Below, piece by piece: positions 20,791 to 30,363 of a DNA stretch of 64,000 nucleotides. The notes beneath the pieces are model-generated. The model was not told where the DNA came from, ran no database searches, and was given only the letters and a program-made list of their open reading frames with translations. This DNA is from Rhodovulum visakhapatnamense (GTDB lineage Bacteria > Pseudomonadota > Alphaproteobacteria > Rhodobacterales > Rhodobacteraceae), in the NCBI RefSeq assembly GCF_004365965.1, contig NZ_SOEB01000012.1:1-64000 (forward strand), read 5' to 3'. Position 1 is the stretch's first letter. Each line of letters starts with the position of its first letter. The position numbers were made by a program, and so were the translations under genes.

Positions 20791-21494
20791 GCCAGCCAGC
20801 GCCGCAGCACCCTTTCGACGGCATCGGCGAAGAACTCCATCAGGTCGGTGCCCTGATTGGGGGTGAACTGCTGCAGATCGGCCGACCCCAGTGCCAGCAG
20901 CGCGGGCAGCCGGGCCTCGCCCAGATCCAGCGTCAAAAGCGCTTCGGACCTCAGCTCGGCGGCGCGGCTGCCATAGATCGACTCGCAATGCGGCCCGGTG
21001 CGGCGCAGCACGATCCGGCGCGGCGGCCGGCTGGTGCCGTTTCCGGCATAGCTCCGGGCAAATCCCGCAGTCATCACCCGCACCGCGCCGCCGGGCGCGG
21101 CCAGCGCCGTCTCGGCCCGGTCGCCATCGGTTTCCAGAACCAGCCGCACGCAATCGACGCGCAGGATCGCGGCCAGATCGTCGTCGAGAAGCCCCAGCAG
21201 CGTCTCGAAATCGGGCGCCTCCAGCAGGCGCAGCACGGCGCGGTGGATCTGGTTGGTGCCCGCGAGGTTTTCGTAGGCGGCGGCGATCACCGACCGGTGG
21301 GTCTCTTCCAGCCGGTCGAGCCGCGCCTCGAGCCGTTCCATCGCGATGCCGCGCAGATCGACGATGTTGGCGCCCATCATCTTGTCATTGGCCGCGACCA
21401 GGGCGCGCATCACGTCAGGGTCGTCGAGGATCACCTTGGGCTCGTTGATGATCCTCGCGCGAAGATCGTCCGCTATCGCTGCGGTGCTGCTCAT
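20787..21494 (-). CDS. DUF484 family protein
   Basis: A 235-residue cytoplasmic protein of the DUF484 family, which has a GAF-like fold and is commonly encoded just upstream of xerC. A helical N-terminal part (RARIINEPKVILDDPDVMRA) is followed by a coiled segment (ERLEARLDRLEETHRS) and the GAF-like domain ending FFADAVERVLRRWLA. Its function is unknown; its constant link to xerC suggests a part in recombinase regulation. ATG 21494 with GAGG eight bases upstream is chosen over an in-frame start 42 bases earlier. Confidence 0.85.
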   Translation of the reverse strand: MSSTAAIADDLRARIINEPKVILDDPDVMRALVAANDKMMGANIVDLRGIAMERLEARLDRLEETHRSVIAAAYENLAGTNQIHRAVLRLLEAPDFETLLGLLDDDLAAILRVDCVRLVLETDGDRAETALAAPGGAVRVMTAGFARSYAGNGTSRPPRRIVLRRTGPHCESIYGSRAAELRSEALLTLDLGEARLPALLALGSADLQQFTPNQGTDLMEFFADAVERVLRRWLA

Positions 21495-21541
21495 GTTTTC
21501 TGCCTCGTATGTGTCGTGTTTTGAGGCAGGATACACCAGGC

Positions 21542-22195
21542 TCAGAGGATTTTCTGCCCCGTTTTTTGCCAGTCGGCCATGAATGCGGCGAGCCCCTTGT
21601 CGGTCAGCGGATGCGCGGCCATGGATTGCAGCACCGCGGGCGGCGCGGTCACGACATCGGCACCGATCTTGGCGGCCTCGCTGATATGGTTGACCGAGCG
21701 GATCGAGGCCGCGAGGATCTCGGTCTTGTAGTCGTAGTTGTTGTAGATCGTGCGGATATCGGCGATCAGGTCCAGACCGTCGAGGTTGATGTCGTCAAGC
21801 CGCCCGATGAAGGGCGAGACGAAGGTGGCACCGGCCTTGGCGGCAAGGATCGCCTGCGCGGCGGAAAAACACAGCGTGACATTGACCATGTGCCCTTCGC
21901 CGGAAAGCGTCTTGCAGGCCTTCAGCCCGTCCCAGGTCAGCGGCACCTTGACCGCGATGTTGGACGCGATCTGCGCCAGCTTGCGGCCTTCCTCGATCAT
22001 GGCATCGGCGCCGGTCGCCACCACCTCGGCCGAGACCGGGCCGTCGACCAGATCGCAGATCTCTTTCGTGACCTCGAGGATGTCGCGGCCCGATTTCAGG
22101 ATCAGCGAGGGGTTGGTGGTCACGCCATCCACGATCCCCAGATCGTGGAGTTCGCGGATTGCCTCGATATCGGCGGTATCGACGAAGAATTTCAT
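21542..22195 (-). CDS. fsa: Transaldolase, FSA/TalC type
   Basis: A 217-residue small transaldolase/fructose-6-phosphate aldolase. It begins [15 protein letters not shown], has VTTNPSL, the Schiff-base Lys in [13 protein letters not shown] (about residue 86), [10 protein letters not shown], and ends in the usual [10 protein letters not shown] helix. It moves C3 units in the non-oxidative pentose phosphate pathway. It heads a co-directional run with DUF484 and xerC (47-bp gap) and is divergent from priA. Confidence 0.93.
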   Translation of the reverse strand: MKFFVDTADIEAIRELHDLGIVDGVTTNPSLILKSGRDILEVTKEICDLVDGPVSAEVVATGADAMIEEGRKLAQIASNIAVKVPLTWDGLKACKTLSGEGHMVNVTLCFSAAQAILAAKAGATFVSPFIGRLDDINLDGLDLIADIRTIYNNYDYKTEILAASIRSVNHISEAAKIGADVVTAPPAVLQSMAAHPLTDKGLAAFMADWQKTGQKIL

Positions 22196-22212
22196 GAAAG
22201 CCTCCCCGGGCC

Positions 22213-22241
22213 TTGCTGCAATCGGTCGCGCCGGTGATAGC
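22213..22241 (+). promoter_or_regulatory. Possible promoter of priA
   Basis: TTGCTG (22213-22218) and GATAGC (22236-22241) with a 17-bp spacer lie in the 90-bp gap between fsa and priA, 45 bp before the priA start. Confidence 0.35.
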
Positions 22242-22285
22242 CGATGCGGGGCCGGGCCGAAACCCCGGCCGGGCGGGACGACGCC

Positions 22286-24475
22286 ATGAGGGAGGTTTTT
22301 CCCGAAGGGGCGCGGGTGGGCGTGCTGACGGCGCAGCCGCTGGGCCGGGTGCTCGACTATCTCGCGCCCGAGGGGGGCTGCGGGCTTGGCGATTATGTCG
22401 AGGTGCCGCTGGGCCCGCGCCGGGTGATGGGGGTGGTCTGGGGGCCGGGCGAGGGCGGCTTCGATGCCGCGAAACTGCGCCGGGTCGGCCGCGTTCTGGA
22501 TGCCGTCCCGATGCGGGACGAGATGCGGGCCTTTCTGACCCGGGCGGCCGACTACACGCTGACGCCCTTGTCGTTGATGCTGCGGCTTGCCACCCGGACG
22601 CCGGGCTTGGGCGAGGCGCCGGGCGCGCTTAGGGTTTACCGCCGGGGCGAGGGCCAGCCCGACCGGATGACCCCGCCGCGCGCCCGCGTGCTGGAGGTGC
22701 TGGAGGCCTTCGGCGGGCTGTCCTTCACCTTGTCGGAACTGGCGGCCGAGGCCGGGGTTTCGGCCGGGGTGGTCAAGGGGCTGGTGCCCTCGGGCGCGGT
22801 GCTGGAAGAGGATCTGCCGCGCGACCGGCCCTATCCCCGGCTCGATCCTGCGCGGCCCGGCAAGGCGCTGGCCGAGGATCAGGCAGCGGCCGCGCAGGCG
22901 CTGTGCGCGGGGATTGCCTCGGGGGGCTATGGCACGACGCTTCTGAAGGGCGTGACCGGTTCGGGCAAGACCGAGGTCTATCTCGAGGCCGTTGCCGCCT
23001 GCCTGCGGCAGGGCCGCCAGGCGCTTGTGCTTCTGCCCGAGATCGCCCTGACCGCCGAGTTCCTGACCCGGGTCGAGGCCCGTTTCGGCGCGCGCCCCGC
23101 CGAATGGCATTCGGGCGTGACCTCGGTCGAGCGGCGCAGGCTGTGGCGGATGGCGGGCGAGGGCGCCGCGCAGCTTGTGGTGGGCGCGCGCTCGGCGCTG
23201 TTCCTGCCGTTTCAGGATCTTGGCCTCATCGTTGTCGATGAGGAGCATGACAGTTCCTACAAGCAGGAGGAGGGGGTTCTGTACAATGCGCGCGACATGG
23301 CGGTGCTGCGGGCCTCGCTTTGTTCGGCGCAGGTGGTGCTGGCCTCGGCCACGCCCTCGCTGGAAAGCTGGGCCAATGCCGATGCGGGAAAATACGCGCG
23401 GCTCGATCTGGCGGCGCGGTTCGGCACCGCGACCCTGCCCGAGATGGCCGCCATCGACATGCGCGCCGAAGACACGGCACCCGGGCGCTGGATCTCGCCC
23501 GCGCTCGAAGCCGAGGTTCGGGCGCGGCTCGGGGCCTCGCGGCAGTCGCTTCTGTTCCTGAACCGGCGGGGCTATGCGCCGCTGACGGTCTGCCGCGCCT
23601 GCGGCCACATGATCGGCTGCGATCATTGCGACGCGCGGATGGTCGAGCATCGCTTCCAGCAGCGGCTGGTCTGCCACCAATGCGGCGAGACGAAGCCCAT
23701 TCCCGAAACCTGCCCCTCCTGCGGGGTCGCGGGCAAGCTGGCGCCGGTCGGGCCGGGGGTCGAGCGGCTGGCCGAAGAGGCGGTGGCGCTGTTCCCCGAG
23801 GCGCGGGTCGCGGTGCTGTCGTCCGACCTGTTCGGGTCCGCCCGCGCGCTCAAGGCCCAGATCGAGGCCATCGCGGGCGGCGAGGCCGATATCATCATCG
23901 GCACCCAGCTGGTCGCCAAGGGCCACAACTTTCCGCTGCTGACGCTGGTCGGCGTGATCGATGCCGATCTGGGCCTGCAGGGGTCCGACCTGCGCGCGGC
24001 CGAGCGCACCTTCCAGCTGATGCGCCAGGTCGCGGGGCGGGCCGGGCGCGGGGCCGAGCGGGGGCTGGCGCTGTTGCAGACCTATCAGCCCGAGCATCCG
24101 GTGATCCGGGCGATCCTGACCGGCGACGAAGAGGGCTTCTGGCGCGCCGAGGCCGAGGAACGCCGGGCGGCGGGTGTGCCGCCCTATGGACGGATGGCGG
24201 GGATCATCCTCTCGGCGCCCGAGGCGAAACCCGCCTTCGATCTGGGCACGTGGCTTGCGCGCAATGACGGCGCGCTCAGGCGGGTGGGGGCGCAGGTCTT
24301 CGGCCCGGCGCCCGCGCCGGTCGCGCGCATTCGCGGCCGCCACCGGGTCCGGCTGCTGGTCAAGGCACCGAAGGGCGTGCCGCTGCAGGCCGCAATCGCC
24401 GACTGGATCGCGCCGGTCAAGCTGCCGCCGAACCTGCGGCTTGCGGTCGATATCGACCCGCAAAGCTTCATGTGA
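22286..24475 (+). CDS. priA: Primosomal protein N' (replication restart helicase PriA)
   Basis: A 729-residue 3'-5' helicase that reloads the replisome at stalled forks. It has an N-terminal DNA-binding domain, Walker A in [18 protein letters not shown] in [20 protein letters not shown], the zinc-binding insert ([13 protein letters not shown], then CHQCGE and CPSCG), and the helicase motif QVAGRAGRG. All eight zinc cysteines are present. ATG 22286 is used; an in-frame upstream start adds 14 non-conserved residues. Confidence 0.96.
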   Translation: MREVFPEGARVGVLTAQPLGRVLDYLAPEGGCGLGDYVEVPLGPRRVMGVVWGPGEGGFDAAKLRRVGRVLDAVPMRDEMRAFLTRAADYTLTPLSLMLRLATRTPGLGEAPGALRVYRRGEGQPDRMTPPRARVLEVLEAFGGLSFTLSELAAEAGVSAGVVKGLVPSGAVLEEDLPRDRPYPRLDPARPGKALAEDQAAAAQALCAGIASGGYGTTLLKGVTGSGKTEVYLEAVAACLRQGRQALVLLPEIALTAEFLTRVEARFGARPAEWHSGVTSVERRRLWRMAGEGAAQLVVGARSALFLPFQDLGLIVVDEEHDSSYKQEEGVLYNARDMAVLRASLCSAQVVLASATPSLESWANADAGKYARLDLAARFGTATLPEMAAIDMRAEDTAPGRWISPALEAEVRARLGASRQSLLFLNRRGYAPLTVCRACGHMIGCDHCDARMVEHRFQQRLVCHQCGETKPIPETCPSCGVAGKLAPVGPGVERLAEEAVALFPEARVAVLSSDLFGSARALKAQIEAIAGGEADIIIGTQLVAKGHNFPLLTLVGVIDADLGLQGSDLRAAERTFQLMRQVAGRAGRGAERGLALLQTYQPEHPVIRAILTGDEEGFWRAEAEERRAAGVPPYGRMAGIILSAPEAKPAFDLGTWLARNDGALRRVGAQVFGPAPAPVARIRGRHRVRLLVKAPKGVPLQAAIADWIAPVKLPPNLRLAVDIDPQSFM

Positions 24476-24478
24476 GGC

Positions 24479-25543
24479 TCAGACCGGGCGCGCGGCGCCG
24501 TGCGGCTGGTCGATCAGGTAATCGGTCGCCATCGCGCCGAGCCACATGCTGAACAGCGCGAGCCAGGCGGTCCCCGCGAAGATCGAGGCCCCGGTCACGC
24601 CCGCCCCGATGGAACACCCGCCCGCCAGCATCCCCCCGAAGCCCATCAGCGCCGCGCCGATCATCGCCTTGCGCATGTTGACCTCGGATTCGAAGCCCTG
24701 CAGCCGCAGATCGCCGCCGACCCAGGCGGCGGCGAAGGCGCCCAGGAACACGCCCGGCACCAGCCCGATGTCGAATTGCAGGACCGCCGGGCGTTCGAGG
24801 AAGAACATCAGCGTGTTGGCCGAGGGGCCGGTGAAGGTCAGGCTCTGGACCTGCACCGGATCGAAGGCGACCTGCGAGAGCCCGAAGGTCAGCACCCAGC
24901 CGACCGCCACGGCAAAGCCCACCCCGGCCCCGAAGACAAGCTTGCGGAACGAGATCCGGTTGCGCCGCGCCAGATACAGCGCCAGCACCGCGATCATCAG
25001 GCCAAGCCCCAGCCCGCTTTCGCGCGGCAGGCCGAACCCGCCCAGCAGATCGCTGTTGCGCCCGCCCGCCGTGACCCAAAGCCCAGCGATCCGGTCGCGC
25101 AAGGGCGCGAGCCAGCCATGCAGGCTCATCTGCCCGACCACGGCGAAGATCAGCCCCGAGACGACCGAGCGCAGGTTGCCGGTCGCGGCCAGCACCAGCA
25201 TCCGTCCGGCGCAGCCTCGCGCCAGCACCATGCCGATGCCGAAAAGAAGCCCCCCCGCGATCGCCCCCGACCACGAGCCCGGTACCGCCATGATCCGCGC
25301 ATCCCCCGACCGCATCAGGCCCGACAGCTCGGCCGCCTGGACCCAGACCAGCGCGGTCGAGAAGCACAGAAGCCAGACCGCCAGCCGGGCGCCAAGCTGG
25401 CCACGCGCGACCTCGACCGCCGCCGCGCGCAGGCAAAAGGCCGAGCGCTGCGCCGCGACCCCGAAAATCCCCCCGGCGATCAGGCCGAACAGTGCAGCTG
25501 TCGGTCCCTCGCCGATGCGCTCCACCAGCTGGACGATATCCAT
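24479..25543 (-). CDS. YeeE/YedE family transporter (thiosulfate/sulfur uptake)
   Basis: A 354-residue inner-membrane protein with about nine or ten hydrophobic segments. The family cysteines appear as RSAFCLRAA, GCAGRM and AGGCSIGAG. YeeE/TsuA proteins pass thiosulfate through a relay of such cysteines, so sulfur compound uptake is likely. It lacks an adjacent TusA-like partner. ATG 25543 follows GAGAGGAGA. It is convergent with priA (3-bp gap) and divergent from an MFS gene; a LysR-YeiH pair for sulfite/sulfate export lies 1.4 kb away. Confidence 0.85.
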   Translation of the reverse strand: MDIVQLVERIGEGPTAALFGLIAGGIFGVAAQRSAFCLRAAAVEVARGQLGARLAVWLLCFSTALVWVQAAELSGLMRSGDARIMAVPGSWSGAIAGGLLFGIGMVLARGCAGRMLVLAATGNLRSVVSGLIFAVVGQMSLHGWLAPLRDRIAGLWVTAGGRNSDLLGGFGLPRESGLGLGLMIAVLALYLARRNRISFRKLVFGAGVGFAVAVGWVLTFGLSQVAFDPVQVQSLTFTGPSANTLMFFLERPAVLQFDIGLVPGVFLGAFAAAWVGGDLRLQGFESEVNMRKAMIGAALMGFGGMLAGGCSIGAGVTGASIFAGTAWLALFSMWLGAMATDYLIDQPHGAARPV

Positions 25544-25682
25544 GCAGATCTCCTCTCTCCCTGGGCAAGGGTTCTGCCCCGGCCCGGCCCGGCCTGCCTT
25601 GATCTGGGTCAGCCCTTTACGGCCCGCGGGACGGGACCGGAATCGTCTCGCCAGACCGGGATTTCAGGGATATGGGGAAACG

Positions 25683-26924
25683 ATGACCTTGCGTTTTTCC
25701 CCCCTCCGCCTCGATGCCGCCGGCACGCTGCCGCTCTGGCGGCGGCCGGTGTCGCTTCTGTTCGTGATGGCCTTCGCGATGCCCGTGGCCTTCGCCACCT
25801 GGTCGGCGCTTCTGAACAATTTCGTCATCGAGGCCGCGGGCTTCACCGGGGTCGAGATCGGCTGGCTGCACACCGTGCGCGAGGTGCCGGGCTTTCTGGC
25901 GATCGGGGTGATCGCGCTGATCCTGTTCATGCGCGAACAGGTGCTGGGGGTCGTGTCGCTGCTTCTTCTGGGGGCGGCGACGGCGGTCACTGCCTGGTTC
26001 CCCTCGCTGGGCGGCATCCTCACGATCACCATGCTCAGCTCGATCGGGTTCCACTACTACGAGACGGTGAACCAGTCGCTGCAGCTGCAATGGATCGCCA
26101 AGGACAAGGCGCCGCAGACGCTGGGTTGGCTGATGGCGGCGGGGTCGGCGGCGGCGCTTCTGGCCTATGGGCTGCTGGTCGTCACCTGGAAGACCTTCGA
26201 TCTGTCCTACAATTTCGTCTATCTCGCCTCGGGCGGGTTCACGGCCGTCGTGGCGCTGTTCTGTCTCCTGGCCTATCCGCAATTCGAGGCGCCGAACCCG
26301 CAGGTCAAGCGGCTGATCCTGCGGCGGCGCTACTGGCTTTACTACCTGCTGCAATTCATGTCGGGGGCGCGGCGACAGATCTTCACGGTCTTTGCCGCCT
26401 TCATGATGGTCGAACGCTTCGGCTTCGAGGTGAACGAGGTCACCGCGCTGTTCCTGATCAACTTCCTGGCCAACATGGCTTTCGCGCCGCTGATGGGCAA
26501 GGCGGTCGCGCGCTGGGGCGAGCGGCCGGCGCTGGTTTTCGAATATGCCGGGCTGATCTGCGTCTTCCTGGCCTATGGCGGGATCTACTATCTGGGCTGG
26601 GGCGTGGTGCTGGCCGCCACGCTTTACGTGATCGACCACATGTTCTTCGCGCTGGCCTTCGCGCTGAAGACCTATTTCCAGAAGATCGCCGATCCGGGCG
26701 ACATCGCCCCGACCGCGGCCGTGGCCTTCACCATCAACCATATCGCGGCGGTCTTCCTGCCCGCGGCGCTTGGCTATCTCTGGGTGACCTCGCCGGGGGG
26801 CGTGTTCCTGCTGGCGGCGGGCATGGCGGCAACCTCGCTGGTGCTGGCTTTGATGATCCCGCGCCATCCCTCCCCGGGCAACGAGACGGTCTTTGCCCGC
26901 CTCGCCCCGGCGGCCGCCGAATAG
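25683..26924 (+). CDS. Major facilitator superfamily transporter
   Basis: A 413-residue membrane protein with about twelve hydrophobic segments, a central basic loop (VKRLILRRRYW) and MFS-like organisation. There is no signature that would fix the substrate. Family relatives in Rhodobacterales are annotated only as MFS transporters. ATG 25683 follows GGGGAA. It ends two bases before the stop of the convergent LysR gene and may share the sulfur context of its neighbours, but that is inference from position only. Confidence 0.8.
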   Translation: MTLRFSPLRLDAAGTLPLWRRPVSLLFVMAFAMPVAFATWSALLNNFVIEAAGFTGVEIGWLHTVREVPGFLAIGVIALILFMREQVLGVVSLLLLGAATAVTAWFPSLGGILTITMLSSIGFHYYETVNQSLQLQWIAKDKAPQTLGWLMAAGSAAALLAYGLLVVTWKTFDLSYNFVYLASGGFTAVVALFCLLAYPQFEAPNPQVKRLILRRRYWLYYLLQFMSGARRQIFTVFAAFMMVERFGFEVNEVTALFLINFLANMAFAPLMGKAVARWGERPALVFEYAGLICVFLAYGGIYYLGWGVVLAATLYVIDHMFFALAFALKTYFQKIADPGDIAPTAAVAFTINHIAAVFLPAALGYLWVTSPGGVFLLAAGMAATSLVLALMIPRHPSPGNETVFARLAPAAAE

Positions 26925-26926
26925 CG

Positions 26927-27817
26927 TCATCGGGCGTCGCCGATCCGGGTCAACAGCGCCTCGACCGCGCGGCTGCGATAACGCCGGGGGTGGATCAGGA
27001 CCGAAAAGGCCCGTTCAGGCCGTGCCGTCCAGTCCACCTCGCGAAACGAGATCCCGGCCGGGACATGGGCGGCGAGCGCGCCCGCCGAGAGGAAACTGGC
27101 ATAATCGCTTTCGGCGACCACCGCGAGGATCGCCTCGTTCGACGGCAGTTCCATCGCGAGGCTCAGATCGGCCAGCCTCAGCCCCATCGCCGCCAGATGA
27201 TCCTCGAAGGCCGCGCGGGTGCCCGAGCCCGGTTCGCGCACGACCCAGTCCTGCGCCAGATAGGCGGCGCGGTCGGGGGCGGGACCGGTCGCGAGCCGGT
27301 GGCCCCTACGGGTCACCAGCGCCAGCGCGTCGCGGTCGACCACCCGGGTCAGCAGGTCGGGGGCATCGACCTCGCCCTCGACAAAGCCCAGATCGGCGGT
27401 CCCCTCGGCCACCGCCCGGGCGACCTGGGCGCTGTTGCCGATCTTCAACGAGATCGCGACGCCGGGATGGGTTTCATGCAGCGCCGCCAGCCGGGGCGGC
27501 AGCCAGTAGGACCCGACGGTCTGGCTGGCCCAGATCCGCAGCCGACCCTGCATGGTCTGGCCCAGATCGGCCAGCATCAGCTCGGCCGCCTCGCTTTCGG
27601 CCAGCAGGGCGCGGGCGGTGTCCATGAAGCGCCGCCCGGCCTCGGTCAGCGCGATCCGACGCCCCACCCGGTCGAAAAGCCGGACCCGGTGCCGCGCCTC
27701 CAGCGCCGCCACCGCCGACGACACCGCCGACTGGGTCAGGTTCAGCGCCTCGGCGGCGCGGGTCACATGCTGGCGTTCAGCGACGGCCAGGAAGATGCGG
27801 ATCTGCTCGAGGGTCAT
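26927..27817 (-). CDS. LysR-family transcriptional regulator (YeiE-like)
   Basis: A 296-residue regulator. Its winged HTH lies in the first 60 residues (IFLAVAERQHVTRAAEALNL, then TQSAVSSAVAALE), followed by a periplasmic-binding-like effector domain. It is divergent from a YeiH-family exporter, exactly as in E. coli yeiE-yeiH, where YeiE responds to sulfite. That pairing is the basis for the assignment. A perfect ATCCAA-N8-TTGGAT palindrome in the shared 123-bp gap is a likely binding site, so autorepression with effector-dependent yeiH activation is expected. Confidence 0.88.
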   Translation of the reverse strand: MTLEQIRIFLAVAERQHVTRAAEALNLTQSAVSSAVAALEARHRVRLFDRVGRRIALTEAGRRFMDTARALLAESEAAELMLADLGQTMQGRLRIWASQTVGSYWLPPRLAALHETHPGVAISLKIGNSAQVARAVAEGTADLGFVEGEVDAPDLLTRVVDRDALALVTRRGHRLATGPAPDRAAYLAQDWVVREPGSGTRAAFEDHLAAMGLRLADLSLAMELPSNEAILAVVAESDYASFLSAGALAAHVPAGISFREVDWTARPERAFSVLIHPRRYRSRAVEALLTRIGDAR

Positions 27818-27867
27818 GGCATCGGTCTTACAGGCACGCTGATAGATTAGCAAAATCGAACGAAAGC

Positions 27868-27887
27868 ATCCAAACAATCCGTTGGAT
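27868..27887. promoter_or_regulatory. Candidate LysR operator
   Basis: A perfect palindrome ATCCAA (27868-27873), eight bases, TTGGAT (27882-27887), lies between the divergent LysR and yeiH genes, 50 bp from either start codon. It contains the T-N11-A arrangement of LysR boxes and is AT-rich against its surroundings. Confidence 0.55.
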
Positions 27888-27940
27888 AAAACGGTTGTGC
27901 CGGTCCAGCCTGCCGCCCACGGCAACGGAAAGGCAGACCC

Positions 27941-28963
27941 ATGACCGACACCCCCCTCGACAGCGCCCCGCGCGGGCTGGCCCGGATCGACCGCGCCGGG
28001 CTTTTGCCCGGGCTCGCGCTGACCGGGGGGCTGGCGCTGGTGGCACTGGGGCTGCACCGCGCGCTGGGCATCCCCGCGCTCAGCCCGCTGGTGCTGGCGA
28101 TGGTCATGGGCATGGCGATCCGCAACGGGATCGGCCCGGTGCCGCTGGCCGCCCCGGGCATCGCCTTCTCGCTGAAACGGCTGCTGCGGCTGGCCATCGT
28201 GCTGTTGGGGGTCCAGCTGACGCTGGGCCAGCTGGCGGCGGTCGGGCCGGTGGGGCTTGGGATCGTGGCGGTGACGCTTTGTTCGACCTTCCTCTTCACC
28301 AAGGCGATGGCGCGGCTTCTGGGGGTCGAGCGGCGGCTGGGCGAGCTGATCGCGGCGGGCACCTCGGTCTGCGGCGCCTCGGCGGTGCTGGCCTGCAACA
28401 CGGTCACGCGCGGGTCGGACGAGGATGTGGCCTATGCCATCGCCTGCGTCACCGTCTTCGGATCGGCGGCGATGCTGAGCTTTCCGCTGATCGGGACCGC
28501 CTTGCATCTGACGCCTCAGGCCTACGGGCTTTGGGCGGGGGCCTCGATCCACGAGGTGGCGCAGGTCGTTGGCGCCTCCTTCGCGCTGGGCGATGCGGCG
28601 GGGCAGGCGGGGACGGTGGCCAAGCTGAGCCGGGTGATCCTGCTGGCCCCGCTGATCCTGGCGCTGGCCCGGGTCGGCCGGTGGCGCGGCCATGCCCCCG
28701 CCGACGGCGCCGCGCCGATGCCCTGGTTCGTGGTCGGGTTCCTGGCCATGGTCGGGGTCAACTCGGTGCTCGATCTGCCCGAGGCGGCGCAGCACGGGCT
28801 GGCGCTGACGGCTTCGTTCCTGCTGACCGTGGCACTGGCGGCGATGGGGCTGGAAACCGATATCCGCAAGCTCCGGCAAAAGGGCCTGCGCCCGCTGCTG
28901 CTGGGGGCGGCGGCCTCGGTCTTCGTGGCGGGCCTTGCGCTCGCGCTGGTGGTTCTGCTTTAG
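27941..28963 (+). CDS. yeiH: YeiH family putative sulfate/sulfite exporter
   Basis: A 340-residue inner-membrane protein with about ten TM segments. Family marks are [51 protein letters not shown] and [11 protein letters not shown]. YeiH proteins are annotated as sulfate or sulfite exporters, on limited evidence. It is divergent from the LysR regulator. ATG 27941 is well supported. Confidence 0.88.
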   Translation: MTDTPLDSAPRGLARIDRAGLLPGLALTGGLALVALGLHRALGIPALSPLVLAMVMGMAIRNGIGPVPLAAPGIAFSLKRLLRLAIVLLGVQLTLGQLAAVGPVGLGIVAVTLCSTFLFTKAMARLLGVERRLGELIAAGTSVCGASAVLACNTVTRGSDEDVAYAIACVTVFGSAAMLSFPLIGTALHLTPQAYGLWAGASIHEVAQVVGASFALGDAAGQAGTVAKLSRVILLAPLILALARVGRWRGHAPADGAAPMPWFVVGFLAMVGVNSVLDLPEAAQHGLALTASFLLTVALAAMGLETDIRKLRQKGLRPLLLGAAASVFVAGLALALVVLL

Positions 28964-29012
28964 CGTCAAACCTGCGATCCGTTCAAAATTCCTTCAATTC
29001 CAGATCTGCCCC

Positions 29013-29038
29013 ATAGGCGGCCGTCGCGGGCCGCCTAT
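29013..29038. terminator. Strong hairpin between yeiH and msrA
   Basis: Perfect 10-bp arms ATAGGCGGCC and GGCCGCCTAT with a six-base loop, 50 bases after the yeiH stop and 35 before the msrA start. No T-run follows on the plus strand; it may be a terminator or part of the msrA leader. Confidence 0.5.
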
Positions 29039-29072
29039 ATCGTCTGTGGTGCAAAAGAACGGAGGTGCGAGC

Positions 29073-29723
29073 ATGTTTTCCCTTCTGGGCCGAAAGACCG
29101 ATATGGTGCGCGAGGACGAGGCTTTGAAAGGCCGTCCCGAGCCGATCGCCACCGCCGAGACCCATCACGTCTTCGGGCGGCCGCTGCAGGCGCCGGTTCC
29201 CGAGGGGATGCAGGAGATCGTCTTCGGCATGGGCTGTTTCTGGGGCGTCGAGCGGCTCTTCTGGAAGCTGCCGGGCGTCTGGATCACGGCGGCGGGCTAT
29301 GCGGGCGGCTTTACGCCGAACCCCACCTATGAAGAGATCTGCACCGGCCGCACCGGCCATGCCGAGGTGGTGCGCGTGGTCTACGACCCGGCCGAGATTT
29401 CGCTCGACCGTCTGCTCCGCACCTTCTGGGAAGGGCACGACCCGACCCAGGGCATGCGTCAGGGCAATGATCGCGGCACCCAGTACCGGTCTGCGATCTA
29501 TGTCCACACGCCCGACCAGAAGGCGGCGGCCGAGGCCAGCCTCGCGGCCTATCAGGCGCGGCTGAAGGCGGCGGGCCACCGCGCCATCACCACCGAGATC
29601 CGCGAGGCGCCGCCCTTCTTCTACGCCGAAGGCTATCATCAGCAGTACCTGTCCAAGAACCCGGGCGGCTATTGCGGGCTCGGGGGCACGGGCGTAAGCT
29701 GTCCGGGGGGAACAGGCGCCTGA
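29073..29723 (+). CDS. msrA: Peptide methionine sulfoxide reductase MsrA
   Basis: A 216-residue enzyme that reduces methionine S-sulfoxide in proteins. The catalytic Cys is in [13 protein letters not shown] (about residue 55), and [18 protein letters not shown] and HAEVVRV are family marks. C-terminal resolving cysteines are in GGYCGLGG and VSCPGG. ATG 29073 follows GGAGG. The start of the protein ([13 protein letters not shown]) is typical for alphaproteobacterial MsrA. Confidence 0.95.
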   Translation: MFSLLGRKTDMVREDEALKGRPEPIATAETHHVFGRPLQAPVPEGMQEIVFGMGCFWGVERLFWKLPGVWITAAGYAGGFTPNPTYEEICTGRTGHAEVVRVVYDPAEISLDRLLRTFWEGHDPTQGMRQGNDRGTQYRSAIYVHTPDQKAAAEASLAAYQARLKAAGHRAITTEIREAPPFFYAEGYHQQYLSKNPGGYCGLGGTGVSCPGGTGA

Positions 29724-29746
29724 TCCGAGAGGCCTGATCCGAGAGG
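29719..29746 (+). repeat. 14-bp perfect tandem duplication before a start codon
   Basis: cctgatccgagagg is present twice in direct succession (29719-29732, 29733-29746). The first copy includes the msrA stop; the second supplies the GAGAGG ribosome binding site for GTG 29750. Confidence 0.85.
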
Positions 29747-29749
29747 AAA

Positions 29750-30307
29750 GTGGGCACGCGCATTCACATCACCGGAGCCAGCGGCGCGGGCTGTTCGACG
29801 CTTGGGCGTGTGCTGGCCACGCGGCTGGCCTCTCAGGTCTTCGACAGCGACGATTTCTACTGGCGGCCCTCCGATCCCCCCTTCGCGGCCAAGCGGTCTC
29901 CGGCCGAGCGCGTCGCGCTGATGCAGGCGCTGTTCGTGCCGCGTTCCGACTGGATCCTGACAGGCTCGCTGGGCGGCTGGGGCGATGCGCTGATCCCGCG
30001 CTTCACCCATGTGGTGTTCCTGACCGTGTCGCCTGCCTTGCGGCTGGCGCGCCTGCGGCGGCGCGAGCGCCAGCGCCATGGTGCCGCGATCCAGCCCGGA
30101 GGCGCCATGGCCCATGCCTATCGGGCCTTCATCGACTACGCGATGGGCTATGACAGTCCCGATTTCACCGGCCGCAGCCGGGTCAAGCACGAGCTCTGGC
30201 TCGAGGAATTGCCCTGTCCGGTGATCCGGCTCGACTCCTCGGTCGCGCCCGACCTGCTGGCCGACCGGGTGATCGAGGCGCTTGACCAGACCGTCGGCGC
30301 GGCCTAG
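29750..30307 (+). CDS. P-loop NTPase, adenylate/shikimate kinase-like
   Basis: A 185-residue small-molecule kinase-like protein. The Walker A loop is GASGAGCSTL (about residues 9-18), followed by VFDSDDFYWRPSDPPF and a lid-like RRRERQRHG. The fold class is that of adenylate/shikimate kinases and FlaR-like proteins; the substrate is unknown. GTG 29750 is chosen because GAGAGG lies four bases upstream and the residues after it begin the first beta-strand. It probably shares a transcript with msrA (26-bp gap). Confidence 0.75.
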   Translation: MGTRIHITGASGAGCSTLGRVLATRLASQVFDSDDFYWRPSDPPFAAKRSPAERVALMQALFVPRSDWILTGSLGGWGDALIPRFTHVVFLTVSPALRLARLRRRERQRHGAAIQPGGAMAHAYRAFIDYAMGYDSPDFTGRSRVKHELWLEELPCPVIRLDSSVAPDLLADRVIEALDQTVGAA

Positions 30308-30316
30308 GCGCTGGGC

Positions 30317-30346
30317 CCTGATCCCAGCCCACCTGATCCCAGCCCA
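30317..30346 (+). repeat. 15-bp perfect tandem duplication before prmA
   Basis: cctgatcccagccca occurs twice (30317-30331, 30332-30346) between the kinase stop and the prmA start. The preceding GCTGGG can pair with either CCCAGC, giving alternative hairpins. Confidence 0.8.
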
Positions 30347-30363
30347 TCCGAAAGGCCGCCCCG

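Noticed and set aside
21542-24463. A 973-codon frame on the minus strand opposite priA
   Set aside because: Only the last 217 codons (fsa) are family-like. The remainder is the His/Arg/Gln-rich shadow of priA.
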